Assembly: GCA_001644975.1 (NCBI GenBank)
Contig: LVCQ01000003.1
Span: forward strand, 1 to 53,828
Length of the DNA: 53,828 nt
Direction of reading: 5' to 3'
Origin: Piscirickettsiaceae bacterium NZ-RLO1
Lineage (GTDB): Bacteria; Pseudomonadota; Gammaproteobacteria; Piscirickettsiales; Piscirickettsiaceae
Part shown: one piece after another, positions 1 through 10,054 of the stretch
Position numbering within the stretch: position 1 is the stretch's first letter
Layout of the letters: each line of letters starts with the position of its first letter
Translations under genes and position numbers: made by a program
The notes under the pieces: model-generated
Database searches by the model: none
Seen by the model: only the letters and a program-made list of their open reading frames with translations
What the model was told of the DNA's origin: nothing

Positions 1-953
1 TAATTTTGTGAGCTGGTTTTTTTGTAATTAGCAAGAAATACAGCGCCTAAAATAATAGTTACGCCTAGCCATTGGAACCAAGGTGTTGGTCGGCTAAAAA
101 ACAACACATCCCAGATAAATGAGAGTGTTGGTTGTAAAATTAAAATAAAAGCTGCAACACTGATATTAATTTTTGGCAAGGCGTAGCTAATGAGCCCCCA
201 GCCAATGACTTGGGAGATAAGGGCATATAGTGTGACCCAGGCATAATTTACTTGGGGGTGTAGTGCTAAGTTCTCCCCAGTAAAAATCGCAATAAGAGTT
301 AAAAAAAAGGTGGCTGAAACTGTTGCGGTGGTGAGGGCTGATAAGCTGTTGGTTGGCTTTTTATTATTATTTTCTATATTGCTCTCTATGTGAAGAGAGT
401 CTTGGCTATTTGCATATCGCAGTGCATAGATATAGCCGCTATAACACAGCCCGGAGAGTAAGCCGATGATAACTCCCCAATGGTAGTGTGGGTCGAGGGT
501 TAACCAGTCAGTTAAACAAAGCAGTAAACCACCTGGAACAATACCTGTAAGGGCAATCATTTGATATTTATTTACGCGCTCTTTTAGTAAAAAAAAGCTG
601 ATTAAAAGTAGAAAAAAAATCTGACAGCTATTTAGAATGGTAGCAAGGCCTGGACCAACATAGAGAATACTTTGATGCCAAGTTACAAGATCAAGACAGA
701 AAAAAAAGCCGGCAAGCAGGGCTGATAGGGTAAAGCGATTAACAATAAATAGACGTTCTTTACGCAGCAATGTAAATATTAATAAAATAATAGCGCCAAT
801 AGCCATGCGGTAGACACCTATGGTTGCAGGGCCTGCTGAAATAATATGAACAAAAACGGAAGAAAAGCTAATAAAAATAACACCGATTGTAAGAATAAGC
901 TTATCTAAAATTGATTGATTGCGTAGTAAATACACTAAAGGGATAGTTTGCAT
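1..953 (-). CDS. EamA/DMT-family transporter (3' end at window edge)
   Basis: I translated the minus strand from the ATG at 953-951 and found an open frame of about 317 codons to the window edge, where the last two bases could begin a stop codon. The protein is almost entirely hydrophobic, with about ten predicted membrane helices in two five-helix halves. It has EamA features: an early 'GPATIGVYRMAIGAIIL' stretch and a final 'ILQPTLSFIWDVLFF' helix with Pro and Trp. The family exports or imports small metabolites at the inner membrane; the substrate cannot be read from sequence. A charged, Asn-rich loop (about residues 190-205) separates the halves. Confident of the family, not of the substrate. 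Confidence 0.82.
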   Translation of the reverse strand, partial: MQTIPLVYLLRNQSILDKLILTIGVIFISFSSVFVHIISAGPATIGVYRMAIGAIILLIFTLLRKERLFIVNRFTLSALLAGFFFCLDLVTWHQSILYVGPGLATILNSCQIFFLLLISFFLLKERVNKYQMIALTGIVPGGLLLCLTDWLTLDPHYHWGVIIGLLSGLCYSGYIYALRYANSQDSLHIESNIENNNKKPTNSLSALTTATVSATFFLTLIAIFTGENLALHPQVNYAWVTLYALISQVIGWGLISYALPKINISVAAFILILQPTLSFIWDVLFFSRPTPWFQWLGVTIILGAVFLANYKKTSSQN

Positions 954-1066
954 GGATTATGGCTGTTTATTTATTAAATATGTAGATTAAACTTATAACG
1001 CAAACTGTGAATTACTGCCAATAAAAATTAAGACAGTAACTCTAGTTTTACTCAATATTAAAGAAG

Positions 1067-1270
1067 TTAAGCAGGTAAATAGCCAGCATCTGTTAGTTCC
1101 TTTAGTGCCTCACGAATTAAGCTTTTGTCGGTTGTATTGATACCTTTGGCAAGTTCTTCTACATCTACGCTTAGGTTCAGGCTGTTTTTTGTATGTTGGT
1201 GAATATAAGTCATCACACCCAGTGCTCCGAGGGACAGCTGTGAGTCGGCAAAGTAATTTGTGGTTTTCAT
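1067..1270 (-). CDS. Small winged-helix (HTH) domain protein, 67 aa
   Basis: The start is the ATG at 1270-1268, preceded by GGGAG about 8 bases upstream. A GTG three codons further upstream lacks a usable ribosome site. The sequence follows the pattern of winged-helix domains found at the N terminus of replication-initiation and phage regulatory proteins: 'QLSLGALGVMTYIHQH', then 'DVEELAKGI', then 'SLIREALKELTDAGYL'. It ends two residues after the usual GYL strand, so it is one DNA-binding domain with nothing attached. It may be a stand-alone regulator or the remnant of a longer protein. It sits between a transporter gene and a disrupted effector-like gene. Confidence 0.6.
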   Translation of the reverse strand: MKTTNYFADSQLSLGALGVMTYIHQHTKNSLNLSVDVEELAKGINTTDKSLIREALKELTDAGYLPA

Positions 1271-1531
1271 AAAGATCACTCCCTGATTGAGTTCATGAAA
1301 AATTTATTGTTATTACTAATCTCTTATTGGACAACAGATAAAAAATGATGTCAATGAGTTCTGTCAGTTTTCGATCATGCGCTGCAGTAGTTTATTTATT
1401 TAGATTAGGTCGGCGACCTGTAAATTTGATAGAAGACATGCTTGTTATAGTGTAAAAGCCAAAACAATGACGTGATAAGATAATATTAAGTGATTTTTTA
1501 TTTTATATAAATTTGATATTATTAATATTTA

Positions 1532-2485
1532 TTAGCTGGTTTTAAAATTTAATATATATTCTTTTTCTTTTTTTCGCTCATCCTGGCTCATTTGAAAAAA
1601 GGGTACTGCATGTTGAATAAACAAGGTTGATTGAGAAACAAAGCTTATGCGTGATTGATCATTGGTATTGGAGGGGAAACTTAAGAAGCTATAACCTTTA
1701 ACCCATTTTTGCATTTCAGACCTAATGCCATTTAAGCTTTTATCTTCTCGAGCCATCAAGTGTTGTATAAATTGATGCGTTTGATTTTTGCCATGCTCGC
1801 CATGAGCCGTATTGCTTTGATTGGAGCAGTCAAGATTAAGATAGCCATATGCTGCAGTTAATGCCTTTTGTAAGTGTGGATTTTCTTTAAGGCTTTGCCA
1901 GTTTTCACTGAGGTTGATGCCGGCATAATGGAGGGCTGTGAGTGCTTTTTCTAGGTCAGGGCTCTGGTCAAGTTCCTGGAAGTAGGTGCTAATATCTATA
2001 TGTGGGTCTGTTGTTAATGTTTGTAATAGCTGATAGTGGGCAGCACAAGGCTTTCCTGGGGCTTGAGAGTACGTGTATTTATCTGGAATAATGGATTGCC
2101 AATGTACGTTGCATACATTGTTTAATATGATACCTTCTTGATTAATTTCGCCATAAAGCGGCTTGCCATTAATTAACGTCTGCAGAGAAATATCTTCTTC
2201 AGCAACCGCCCTGTGTAGAGCCATGAGCTCATCCCATGAAGCGAACTTTTTATCTTTAGCAAAAAATGTTAAAATATTTCCTATAGTAGGTAAAAATTGT
2301 TCTATATAAATTTCATTAATTAGTTTGTCGATTTCTTCAGGACTTTCAGTTTCTGTTAGCTTGGCAGTATACGGAGTCGACTTTTCAAGTAAGAAGTTTT
2401 TTAAGCCTGGTGTTTTTAATACTTCGGCTTTACTAAATATACCGCCAGTATTTGCATGCGCTGCGAGCCAAGGAGTGCAAAGCAC
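1532..2485 (-). pseudogene. OTU-like cysteine protease, C-terminal fragment
   Basis: The frame opens with a GTG inside the repeat element; its first nine codons (MLCTPWLAA) belong to the element (2459-2485). The native sequence begins at 'HANTGG'. The remainder is about 308 residues, largely helical, containing 'NVHWQSIIP' at about residues 126-134. This matches the His-Trp catalytic-histidine motif near the end of OTU-type deubiquitinase cores. The catalytic-cysteine half lies across the element at 2757-2845. The implied Cys-to-His distance of about 130 residues suits an OTU fold. A helical region of about 185 residues follows and matches nothing I recognise. OTU proteases of intracellular bacteria are often secreted effectors acting on host ubiquitin; that role is inference here. 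The gene is broken. Confidence 0.6.
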
Positions 2486-2760
2486 GGGGTGAGTAGGCCG
2501 AGGTAGGTGAGGATTTTAGCAGAGCGGAGTTGCGGAAGACCGTAAGGTCTGTAGCAAGCGGAACGAGTGTCTAAAAATCTTTACGAGCCGTAGCGCCATT
2601 TGATAGCAGGGTATGTAGTGGCCGATTCAAGGCACGTAATGCCCTGTGACGAGGGCAGCCGAGGGTTTATAGTCGTCGCGTTTTGCTCGACGATTTTGCA
2701 TCATTGGATGTGCAAAATACCTACCGAGGTAGCGACGCTTACGATTTTCTGGGTGTAGGC
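2459..2760. mobile_element. G+C-rich, hairpin-rich repeat element interrupting the OTU-like gene
   Basis: About 300 bp much richer in G+C than its surroundings lies between the two halves of the OTU-like gene. One end is fixed: the 27 bp at 2459-2485 recur exactly at 53802-53828, where they abut a truncated cheV. The other end is placed only approximately, near 2757. It holds at least six short inverted repeats: 2537-2550, 2631-2643, 2641-2656, 2673-2693, 2694-2717 and 2721-2732. No transposase is encoded. It may be a non-autonomous, MITE-like element or a dispersed structured repeat. No target-site duplication is clear. Confidence 0.6.
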
Positions 2761-2845
2761 CTAAATATGCTGCAATTGAAAGCCCGTAAGATAGGTAGCC
2801 ACAATTGCCTTCGCCGAAATTTTCGACCAATTGATGGTCAGGCAT
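2627..2845 (-). pseudogene. OTU-like cysteine protease, N-terminal fragment running into the repeat
   Basis: The start is the ATG at 2845-2843. The first 28 or so residues contain 'FGEGNCGYLSYGLSIAAYL', which closely follows the OTU active-site pattern G-D/E-G-N-C with the nucleophile at Cys15. After about residue 28 the sequence becomes Arg-rich ('[11 protein letters not shown]') and is translated from the G+C-rich element, ending at a stop at 2627. The remainder of the gene resumes at about 2458 and runs to 1532. The two fragments share a reading frame, but the element places stops between them. As it stands this part cannot make an active protease. Confidence 0.55.
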
Positions 2846-3043
2846 AGCTTAATCTCTCATTTCTAATCTTTATTGATGCTTGAAAAGTGAGAGTCTCACT
2901 TTATAAATACAAATACATGGAAAACAAAAATAAACAATTAATAAAATAATTTATCTTTAATAATCATTAAGATAGTTAATTTAATCTAGCTATTTTAAAT
3001 TAATATTTTTTATTTTTGTTTTAAAGTACCATTTAAAAATTGT

Positions 3044-3063
3044 TGTTCAATTTTAATTGAACA
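3044..3063. promoter_or_regulatory. 20-bp inverted repeat, possible operator
   Basis: TGTTCAATTTTAATTGAACA has perfect 9-bp arms around a 2-base centre. Its right arm contains TTGAAC (3057-3062), which could be a -35 box for a weak -10 (TGATAG, 3081-3086) 18 bp downstream. A regulator bound here would block that promoter. No regulator is identified. Confidence 0.35.
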
Positions 3064-3181
3064 TTATTAAGTTTTCTATTTGATAGCACTAGGCGTCAAT
3101 GCCCAACTCATACATTATAAATCGTGTGTTGGTCTGTAATAGCTCGGAGCTTTAACATTTTTTTATGAGGAGTGTATAGTT

Positions 3182-3232
3182 ATGCGGTTAATAAAGCTTA
3201 TTATGGCTGAGGCTGGATTATTAGACGTCTAG
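3182..3232 (+). CDS. Possible 16-residue small protein or leader peptide
   Basis: The ATG at 3182 follows GAGGAG (3167-3172) at 9 bases, one of the better ribosome sites in the window. The product would be MRLIKLIMAEAGLLDV, stopping at TAG 3230-3232. A strong hairpin follows 13 bases later (3246-3272), so the ORF could sit on its own short transcript. There is no structural gene downstream on this strand before the convergent gat operon, so a leader role is unlikely unless a gene was lost. I recognise no family. Confidence 0.3.
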   Translation: MRLIKLIMAEAGLLDV

Positions 3233-3245
3233 CCTGATATAAAGT

Positions 3246-3272
3246 AAGAAAGGCCAGATTCTGGCCTTTCTT
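3246..3272. terminator. Bidirectional intrinsic terminator after gatB
   Basis: A 12-bp perfect stem (AAGAAAGGCCAG / CTGGCCTTTCTT) has a 3-base loop (ATT). It is followed by a T-rich run on the plus strand and a shorter T run on the minus strand. It lies 45 bases past the gatB stop and probably ends the gatCAB transcript and any plus-strand transcript from 3180. Confidence 0.75.
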
Positions 3273-3316
3273 TAAATATTAAATATAAACAATAAGTAGC
3301 TTGAATGTGATTGATT

Positions 3317-4753
3317 TTAAGAAGAGAGCTTGTGTTTGAGTACCTTGTTCAGTTCTGCAGGGTTGGCTTTGCCTTTAGAGGCTTTCATCGCTTGCCCGAC
3401 AAAAAAGCCAAAGAGCTTATCTTTTCCTGAACGGTATTGCTCAAGCTGAGTTGGATTAGCTGCGATGACGTCATCGACAATGGCAGCAATTGCTGCAGGA
3501 TCAGTGATTTGCTTTAAGCCTTTTTTGTCGATAATGCTGTCAGCATCACCTTGGCCTTCCCACATGGCAATGAAAATTTCTTTGGCAATTTTACCTGAAA
3601 TCGTATTGTCGCCAACTCGTGCGATCAGGCCGCCCAGTCCACTGGCTGAGATAGGGCTTTGCGTGACGTCTAATAGTTCTTTGTTTAACGCAGCAGAAAA
3701 GTCACCCATGATAAAATTGGCGACAAGCTTAGCATGGCCGCCTGCAGTTTTTACGGCTTGCTCGTAGAAATTGGCCATATCGCGGTTGGCGGTTAGAACG
3801 CCTGCATCATAATCATTGAGCTGGTATTCTTCAACAAAGCGTAGGCGCTTTTGTTCAGGCAATTCTGGCATGGTTGCTTGAATTTCATCGATAAAATTAG
3901 CTTCGATAGCGACCGGCAGTAAGTCTGGATCTGGGAAATAGCGATAGTCATGGGCATCTTCTTTAGAGCGGAGTGGGCGCGTTTCTCCTTTCATGGCATC
4001 AAATAGACGGGTTTCTTGATTGATGATGCCGCCAGATTCTAATACTTGAATTTGGCGCTCGACTTCAAAATGAATGGCGCGATCGATAAAGCGGAATGAA
4101 TTTAAATTTTTAGTTTCAGTGCGGGTGCCGAATTCAGCTTGGCCCTTGGGGCGGACTGATACATTGACATCAACACGGAAGGAACCTTCTTGCATATTAC
4201 CATCGCAGATTTCCAGATAACGCACCAATGAATGCAAGGTCTTAAGGTAAGCAACGGCTTCTTCGGCACTACGCATATCAGGCTCTGAAACGATTTCAAG
4301 TAATGGCGTACCGGCGCGATTTAAATCGATACCGCTCAGCCCTTGAAAGTCTTCATGCAGTGATTTACCAGCATCTTCTTCCAAGTGGGCGCGGGTGATA
4401 CCGATGCGCTTAATTTCACCATTGTCTAAGCGCACATCAAGATGACCGTCGTGAACAATCGGCTGGTCATATTGGCTAATTTGATAGCCTTTAGGCAGGT
4501 CAGCATAAAAGTAATGCTTGCGTGAGAAAATAGAGCGTGGATTGACTTTTGAATCAGAGGCTAAAGCAAATTTCACGGCCATTTTAACGGCCTCTTGGTT
4601 TAATACGGGCAGTACACCGGGTAGGCCAAGGTCAATGGCGCAGGCCTGAGTGTTGGGTAAGGCACCATAGGTGGTGGCTGCACCAGAAAATATTTTTGAT
4701 TGTGTGGCGAGTTGAATATGGACTTCCAACCCGATAACGGTTTCCCATTCCAT
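3317..4753 (-). CDS. gatB: Asp-tRNA(Asn)/Glu-tRNA(Gln) amidotransferase subunit B
   Basis: GatB is the kinase/transamidase subunit of GatCAB. It phosphorylates the carboxyl group of Glu or Asp misacylated on tRNA(Gln) or tRNA(Asn) and then amidates it. The 478-residue length is normal. The start '[15 protein letters not shown]' and the block '[12 protein letters not shown]' are family signatures. The C-terminal 150 residues form the helical and YqeY-like tail that binds tRNA. The ATG at 4753-4751 follows GAGAGAG about 8 bases away. It is the last gene of gatC-gatA-gatB on the minus strand, 79 bases after gatA, and a terminator follows. The cell probably makes Gln-tRNA or Asn-tRNA indirectly. 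Confidence 0.97.
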   Translation of the reverse strand: MEWETVIGLEVHIQLATQSKIFSGAATTYGALPNTQACAIDLGLPGVLPVLNQEAVKMAVKFALASDSKVNPRSIFSRKHYFYADLPKGYQISQYDQPIVHDGHLDVRLDNGEIKRIGITRAHLEEDAGKSLHEDFQGLSGIDLNRAGTPLLEIVSEPDMRSAEEAVAYLKTLHSLVRYLEICDGNMQEGSFRVDVNVSVRPKGQAEFGTRTETKNLNSFRFIDRAIHFEVERQIQVLESGGIINQETRLFDAMKGETRPLRSKEDAHDYRYFPDPDLLPVAIEANFIDEIQATMPELPEQKRLRFVEEYQLNDYDAGVLTANRDMANFYEQAVKTAGGHAKLVANFIMGDFSAALNKELLDVTQSPISASGLGGLIARVGDNTISGKIAKEIFIAMWEGQGDADSIIDKKGLKQITDPAAIAAIVDDVIAANPTQLEQYRSGKDKLFGFFVGQAMKASKGKANPAELNKVLKHKLSS

Positions 4754-4832
4754 CTTAATTCTCTCTCTATGCTTAATCTTAATCTTACTGTCTATAACTT
4801 AAATTTAATTAATTACTTAGCTTTGAAATTAT

Positions 4833-6293
4833 TTAAACTGGTTTAAATACCGTGGGCATGGCTGTGTGATGGTCTGTCACTTGCTGGTAGCGGTGAGCAA
4901 GGTTTAATAAGCGTGACTCATCAAAATGTTTGCCGATCAGCTGTAGGCCAACGGGTAATTGATTAACAAAACCGGCAGGGTGAGATAAACCAGGCAGGCC
5001 TGCTAAATTCACAGCGATTGTATAGATATCGGATAGGTACATGGTGACTGGATCTTTTTTACTACCAAAATCAAATGCAGTCGTTGGTGCAGTTGGTCCG
5101 GCAATGATATCAACTTCATTAAAGACGCGTTTAAAGTCATCGCTGATAAGCTGGCGCACTTGCTGGGCTTTATTGTAATAGGCATCGTAATAACCGGCTG
5201 AAAGGGCATAGGTGCCGACCATAATACGACGTTTGACTTCATCGCTAAAACCTTCGGCACGTGAGCGTTTATATAGGTCGATTAAGTCTGCTGGATGCTC
5301 AGCACGATGGCCAAAACGAACCCCGTCCATCCGTGCAAGGTTTGAGGAACATTCTGCTGGGGCAATGACATAATAGGCGGGAACGGCAAACTGAGTGGTT
5401 GGTAGGGACACTTCACAAATTTTAGCGCCTAGCTTTTCGTACTCAGCAATGGCCAGTTGAATTTGCTTTTCAACTTGACTGTCTAGGCCATCACTAAAAT
5501 ATTCTTTAGGCAGACCGATGCGTACACCTTCGAGTGATTGGTTGAGGTTTTTGGTGTAATCTTCAACGGGATGATCAACACTGGTAGAGTCTTTAGGATC
5601 AAATCCAGCCATAGTGTTTAGCATAATGGCCGCATCTTCTGCAGTATGGGTCATGGGCCCGGCTTGATCGAGGCTAGAAGCATAGGCGATCATGCCAAAG
5701 CGACTAATGCGACCATAGGTGGGCTTTAAACCAGTAATCCCACATAAGGATGCTGGTTGACGAATTGACCCGCCGGTATCTGTGCCTAAAGCAGCAGGGG
5801 TTTGACGCGCGGCTACTGCAGAGGCAGAGCCACCCGAGGAGCCACCTGGTACTTTATTAATGTCCCAAGGATTTTTAGAGGTGCCGTAGAAGCTGGTTTC
5901 ATTCGATGAACCCATGGCGAACTCATCCATATTTGTTTTACCAAGCATGACGGTTCCGGCATTTTTGAGCTGGGTGACGACAGTGGCGTCATAGGGGGCA
6001 ATAAAGTTATCAAGCATTTTAGAGCCACAACTGGTTTTGATGCCATCTGTGCAAAAAATATCTTTATAGGCAATAGGTACACCGGTTAACGGCGATAAAT
6101 CGCTGCCTTTAGCTAATTTTTCATCGGCTTGTTTAGCCGCTTGTAAGGCGTGATCTTCTGTGAGGGTAATAAAATTATTTAAGGTCTGATCAGTTGCTTT
6201 GATCTGATCAATATAGCTTTGAGTAAGCTCAAGGCTGGAAATGGTTTTACTTTTTAGAGCCTGAATATGCTCGGCAAGAGTGTGTCCTGACAT
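4833..6293 (-). CDS. gatA: Asp-tRNA(Asn)/Glu-tRNA(Gln) amidotransferase subunit A
   Basis: GatA hydrolyses glutamine and channels ammonia to GatB. It is an amidase-signature enzyme with the full Ser-cisSer-Lys triad visible: Lys77 ('PIAYKDIF'), Ser152 ('GGSSGGS') and the nucleophile Ser176 ('[10 protein letters not shown]'). These match the family reference positions with a two-residue offset. The 486-residue length is typical. It lies between gatC (112 bases upstream) and gatB (79 bases downstream) on one strand, so the three form an operon that supplies a single heterotrimer. Confidence 0.97.
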   Translation of the reverse strand: MSGHTLAEHIQALKSKTISSLELTQSYIDQIKATDQTLNNFITLTEDHALQAAKQADEKLAKGSDLSPLTGVPIAYKDIFCTDGIKTSCGSKMLDNFIAPYDATVVTQLKNAGTVMLGKTNMDEFAMGSSNETSFYGTSKNPWDINKVPGGSSGGSASAVAARQTPAALGTDTGGSIRQPASLCGITGLKPTYGRISRFGMIAYASSLDQAGPMTHTAEDAAIMLNTMAGFDPKDSTSVDHPVEDYTKNLNQSLEGVRIGLPKEYFSDGLDSQVEKQIQLAIAEYEKLGAKICEVSLPTTQFAVPAYYVIAPAECSSNLARMDGVRFGHRAEHPADLIDLYKRSRAEGFSDEVKRRIMVGTYALSAGYYDAYYNKAQQVRQLISDDFKRVFNEVDIIAGPTAPTTAFDFGSKKDPVTMYLSDIYTIAVNLAGLPGLSHPAGFVNQLPVGLQLIGKHFDESRLLNLAHRYQQVTDHHTAMPTVFKPV

Positions 6294-6404
6294 CGTTGTT
6301 ACCTAATGGATTTAAATCAAAATTAATAATATAAGATCAGTTAATTAATCAATCTTAATCACTATTATCACTATGACTGAATAAAATAAGTGGCCGTTGT
6401 TTGA

Positions 6405-6692
6405 TTATTCGATGACTTTAGGAACCAGATATAAGCCCGCTTCGGTTTGAGGGGCAAAGGCTTGGAATTTTTCATGTTGATCTGATTCGGTGGCGCTATC
6501 AGAGCGTAGGCGCTGAGTGGCATCAAGGGGATGAGCCATTGGTGTAATACCTTGCGTATCTGCAGTATTGAGTTGCTCAACTAGGGTGAGAATATTCGAT
6601 AAGTCATGTTGATAACGCTCAGCATCGTCTTTGTTTAGGTGTAAACGAGCTAAGTGTGCAATTTTTTCTACATCTGTCAGTGAAATTGACAT
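6405..6692 (-). CDS. gatC: Asp-tRNA(Asn)/Glu-tRNA(Gln) amidotransferase subunit C
   Basis: The 95-residue GatC wraps around GatA and stabilises the GatA-GatB interface. The pattern 'DVEKIAHLARLHLNKDDAERYQHDLSNILTLVEQL' and 'MAHPLDATQRLRSD' is characteristic. The ATG at 6692-6690 has GAGG 8 bases upstream. It is first in the gat operon and divergent from mreB; the 188-bp gap must hold both promoters. An alternative overlapping frame at 6371-6580 has no family resemblance. Confidence 0.95.
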   Translation of the reverse strand: MSISLTDVEKIAHLARLHLNKDDAERYQHDLSNILTLVEQLNTADTQGITPMAHPLDATQRLRSDSATESDQHEKFQAFAPQTEAGLYLVPKVIE

Positions 6693-6830
6693 AGTTTAGC
6701 CTCAAAATTAGTCTTAATGTTCTGTATATATGGGCATCAATAGTAGCATAAGACATTGCATAGAGATATATGCACAGAGGTATGAAGAATAATCGTTCTG
6801 GGCTTGTGGTTTAGGGAGAATCGGTCACAC

Positions 6831-6836
6831 TATAAT
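6831..6836 (+). promoter_or_regulatory. Candidate -10 box for the mreB operon
   Basis: TATAAT lies 44 bases before the mreB ATG in the gat/mre divergent gap. No good -35 sits at 16-18 bp: the nearest candidates, TTTAGG and TTGTGG, are spaced 15 and 21 bp. The promoter may need an activator or rely on the perfect -10. Confidence 0.45.
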
Positions 6837-6841
6837 AGTAA

Positions 6842-7925
<1,084 letters not shown>

Positions 7926-7940
7926 AAGTAGAGCGTTATT

Positions 7941-8840
7941 ATGCAGCAGTATCGCAATGGCCGTAAACGTTTAGCTTTGCATTTTTTATTTTGGTTTGGC
8001 TGTGCATGGGCGATATTTTTTATTGATCGCTATACTGAGCAAACAAAAATGATACGTATCACTTTAAGCAGTGTACTTTACCCTTTTGAGTATGCAGCCG
8101 CAGCTCCTTATCAACTAAGTCAATGGCTAAAACATAGTGTGAGTGAGCGTTATCAGCTTTTTGTTGAGAATAAAAAATTAAATGAAGAAGTCGTACGTTT
8201 ACAAGTAATGTTACAGCAGCTACTTGTCCTTAAAACTGAAAACCAACAGCTACAGGCCTTATTAAATGCTAGCCATAAGCTGAGCCCACAGCGTTATCGC
8301 TTAGCAAAAGTACTACAAGTAAAAACCAGTGCATATAAACAAATGGTTGTTGTTGACCAAGGAATCAGTAGTGGCGTGTACGTTGGCCAACCGGTTGTTG
8401 ATGCCTATGGTGTCTTAGGTCAAGTGGTCGATGTTGGTCTTTGGAGTGCTAAAGTTTTATTGCTATCAGACTCTGACAGTGCTTTGCCGGTGTTTGATCA
8501 ACGCAGCGGTGTACGGGCCATTTTAAGCGGTCAAGGCAAAGGTGGTGAGCTGGAGCTAAAGCATGTACCTGATACAGCAAATATTCAAATGGGGGATATT
8601 TTGCTGACCTCAGGTATGGGGGGGCGGTTTCCTGCGGGTTATCCTGTTGGAGTAGTTAGGAAGGTCGTGCGCCATCCGGGATCTGCTTTTGCTCAGGTTG
8701 CTGTTGACCCTGCGGCCCATATGGACCGTGGGCGCTTAGTTATGTTGGTGTGGCAAGATAAGGATAATGATTCTAATGCTGCTACCCCTATGCAGGCGCA
8801 GGATAAGACTAAAGATAAAACTCAAAAGGGTCGCTTATGA
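7941..8840 (+). CDS. mreC: Rod-shape-determining protein MreC
   Basis: MreC is the periplasmic scaffold linking MreB to the elongasome (MreD, RodA, PBP2). This 299-residue protein has a short cytoplasmic tail, one membrane helix (about residues 10-30), a coiled coil (about 75-110) and the paired beta-barrel domains with 'VVDAYGVLGQVVDVG' and 'TSGMGGRFPAGYPVGVV', typical of MreC. The C-terminal 25 residues are polar and Lys-rich. It starts 15 bases after mreB and overlaps mreD by 4 bases, so the three are cotranscribed. Confidence 0.95.
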   Translation: MQQYRNGRKRLALHFLFWFGCAWAIFFIDRYTEQTKMIRITLSSVLYPFEYAAAAPYQLSQWLKHSVSERYQLFVENKKLNEEVVRLQVMLQQLLVLKTENQQLQALLNASHKLSPQRYRLAKVLQVKTSAYKQMVVVDQGISSGVYVGQPVVDAYGVLGQVVDVGLWSAKVLLLSDSDSALPVFDQRSGVRAILSGQGKGGELELKHVPDTANIQMGDILLTSGMGGRFPAGYPVGVVRKVVRHPGSAFAQVAVDPAAHMDRGRLVMLVWQDKDNDSNAATPMQAQDKTKDKTQKGRL

Positions 8841-9355
8841 GATCGTATATGCATCGCACAGAGCGTTATTTAAGTCAGTGTCTGATTGCTTTTGCGACTA
8901 TTTTATTGGCACTGTTGCTTGAAATGTTGGTTGTTTCTGATGGGTTGGTCTATTTTTGGCCGCAATGGTTATTACTGGTTTTATGCTATTGGACGGTCAG
9001 AGCACCGGATATGCTGCCTTTAGGGGGCGTTTTGTTACTGGGCTTAGCCTTAGATGTTATTCATGCGAATGTACTAGGGATTCATGCAGTTATTTTATTA
9101 GCATTAGTTTATTTAGTGAGAAAGTTTCATAAGCGCTTTCGACTGTTTCCAGTATTACAACAAGCTTTTTTTATGATGTTGATTACTCTTGTGTATCAGG
9201 CGGCATTGCTCGGTTTTGAATACTGGTTACATGCAGAAAAGAGTAGCGCTTTATTTAATCCTTGGTATCAGTTGACCATCGTATCTTCTTTTGTGAGTTG
9301 GCCTTTATTGCAATTTTTGTTAAATAGTCTTTCAGGTAGGCGTGAGCACGGTTAA
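8837..9355 (+). CDS. mreD: Rod-shape-determining protein MreD
   Basis: A 172-residue inner-membrane protein with about five hydrophobic helices. 'LLLGLALDVIHANVLGIHAVILLAL' is the MreD signature (D-x-x-x-x-x-x-L-G). It partners MreC in the elongasome. The ATG lies within the mreC stop region (ATGA-type overlap of 4 bases), which suggests translational coupling. It is followed by a 69-base gap and maf, as in many gammaproteobacteria. Confidence 0.93.
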   Translation: MRSYMHRTERYLSQCLIAFATILLALLLEMLVVSDGLVYFWPQWLLLVLCYWTVRAPDMLPLGGVLLLGLALDVIHANVLGIHAVILLALVYLVRKFHKRFRLFPVLQQAFFMMLITLVYQAALLGFEYWLHAEKSSALFNPWYQLTIVSSFVSWPLLQFLLNSLSGRREHG

Positions 9356-9424
9356 TTTTTTTGTTACACTGGCCAGTCGAGATAACAAGAATAATTAATA
9401 CTGACTTAAGGTGTAGCAGTAGCC

Positions 9425-10045
9425 ATGTCCGCACAACTTTATCTTGCATCAACTTCCCCCAGGCGGCGTGAGTTACTTCGCCAGCTAAATTTATCGTTTG
9501 ATACGTTAGATCCTAATATTGACGAGTCTATACAGAGCAATGAGGGTGCAGAGGACTATGTTTTACGCATGGCTCGAGAGAAAGCACGGGCTGCATTTGA
9601 TCGTTTAGGTGTGGGTGACTGCGCGAGCTATTCGAGCAACACGAATAATGGTGTCAGCCCTATTGTATTAGCTGCGGATACGGCGGTTATTTGTGATCAA
9701 GATATTTTAGGACAGCCCGCTCACCAGCAACAGGGGCAAGCGATGTTAAATCAATTGTCAGGACGTTCGCACTGGGTTTATAGTGCAGTGACGTGTATGA
9801 GCACTGAGCGCTTGGAAAGTGTGTTAGTCAAAAGTAAAGTCTATTTTCGCACGTTAACCAGACAAGAAATAGTTGATTATTGGCAGACGGGTGAGCCAGA
9901 GGGCAAAGCGGGCGGTTATGCCATTCAGGGCATAGCGGCGGTTTTTATTGAACGTTTAGAGGGAAGTTTCTCTGCGGTAATGGGCTTGCCGTTGTTTGAG
10001 GTAAATGCACTGTTAGAACAATTTAATATACGAGCTTTAGGGTAG
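9425..10045 (+). CDS. maf: Maf-family nucleoside triphosphate pyrophosphatase
   Basis: Maf/YhdE enzymes hydrolyse dTTP, UTP and modified pyrimidine triphosphates to monophosphates, keeping odd nucleotides out of DNA and RNA. Family landmarks are present: 'LYLASTSPRRRELLRQL' at residues 5-21 (phosphate-binding S-x-R-R), 'VLAADTAVICD' near residue 80 and 'EPEGKAGGYAIQGIAAVFIERLEGSFSAVMGLP'. At 206 residues it is about 10 longer than usual because of a polar insertion before the catalytic Asp. It sits between mreD and rng, the conserved order. Confidence 0.93.
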   Translation: MSAQLYLASTSPRRRELLRQLNLSFDTLDPNIDESIQSNEGAEDYVLRMAREKARAAFDRLGVGDCASYSSNTNNGVSPIVLAADTAVICDQDILGQPAHQQQGQAMLNQLSGRSHWVYSAVTCMSTERLESVLVKSKVYFRTLTRQEIVDYWQTGEPEGKAGGYAIQGIAAVFIERLEGSFSAVMGLPLFEVNALLEQFNIRALG

Positions 10046-10054
10046 GGGATACGA

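Larger units (their letters stand above)
2846..3316. other. AT-rich intergenic region with a small transcription-unit candidate
   Basis: The stretch from 2846 to about 3040 is AT-rich and shows no convincing gene; it should hold the promoter of the disrupted OTU-like gene. From 3044 onward there is a plus-strand unit: a palindrome over a -35-like TTGAAC, a 16-codon ORF with a good ribosome site, and a strong hairpin. These are listed separately. Confidence 0.5.

Noticed and set aside
6371-6580. Second frame overlapping gatC on the minus strand
   Set aside because: It lies inside gatC and downstream of it, has no family resemblance and no ribosome site; it is an out-of-frame shadow.
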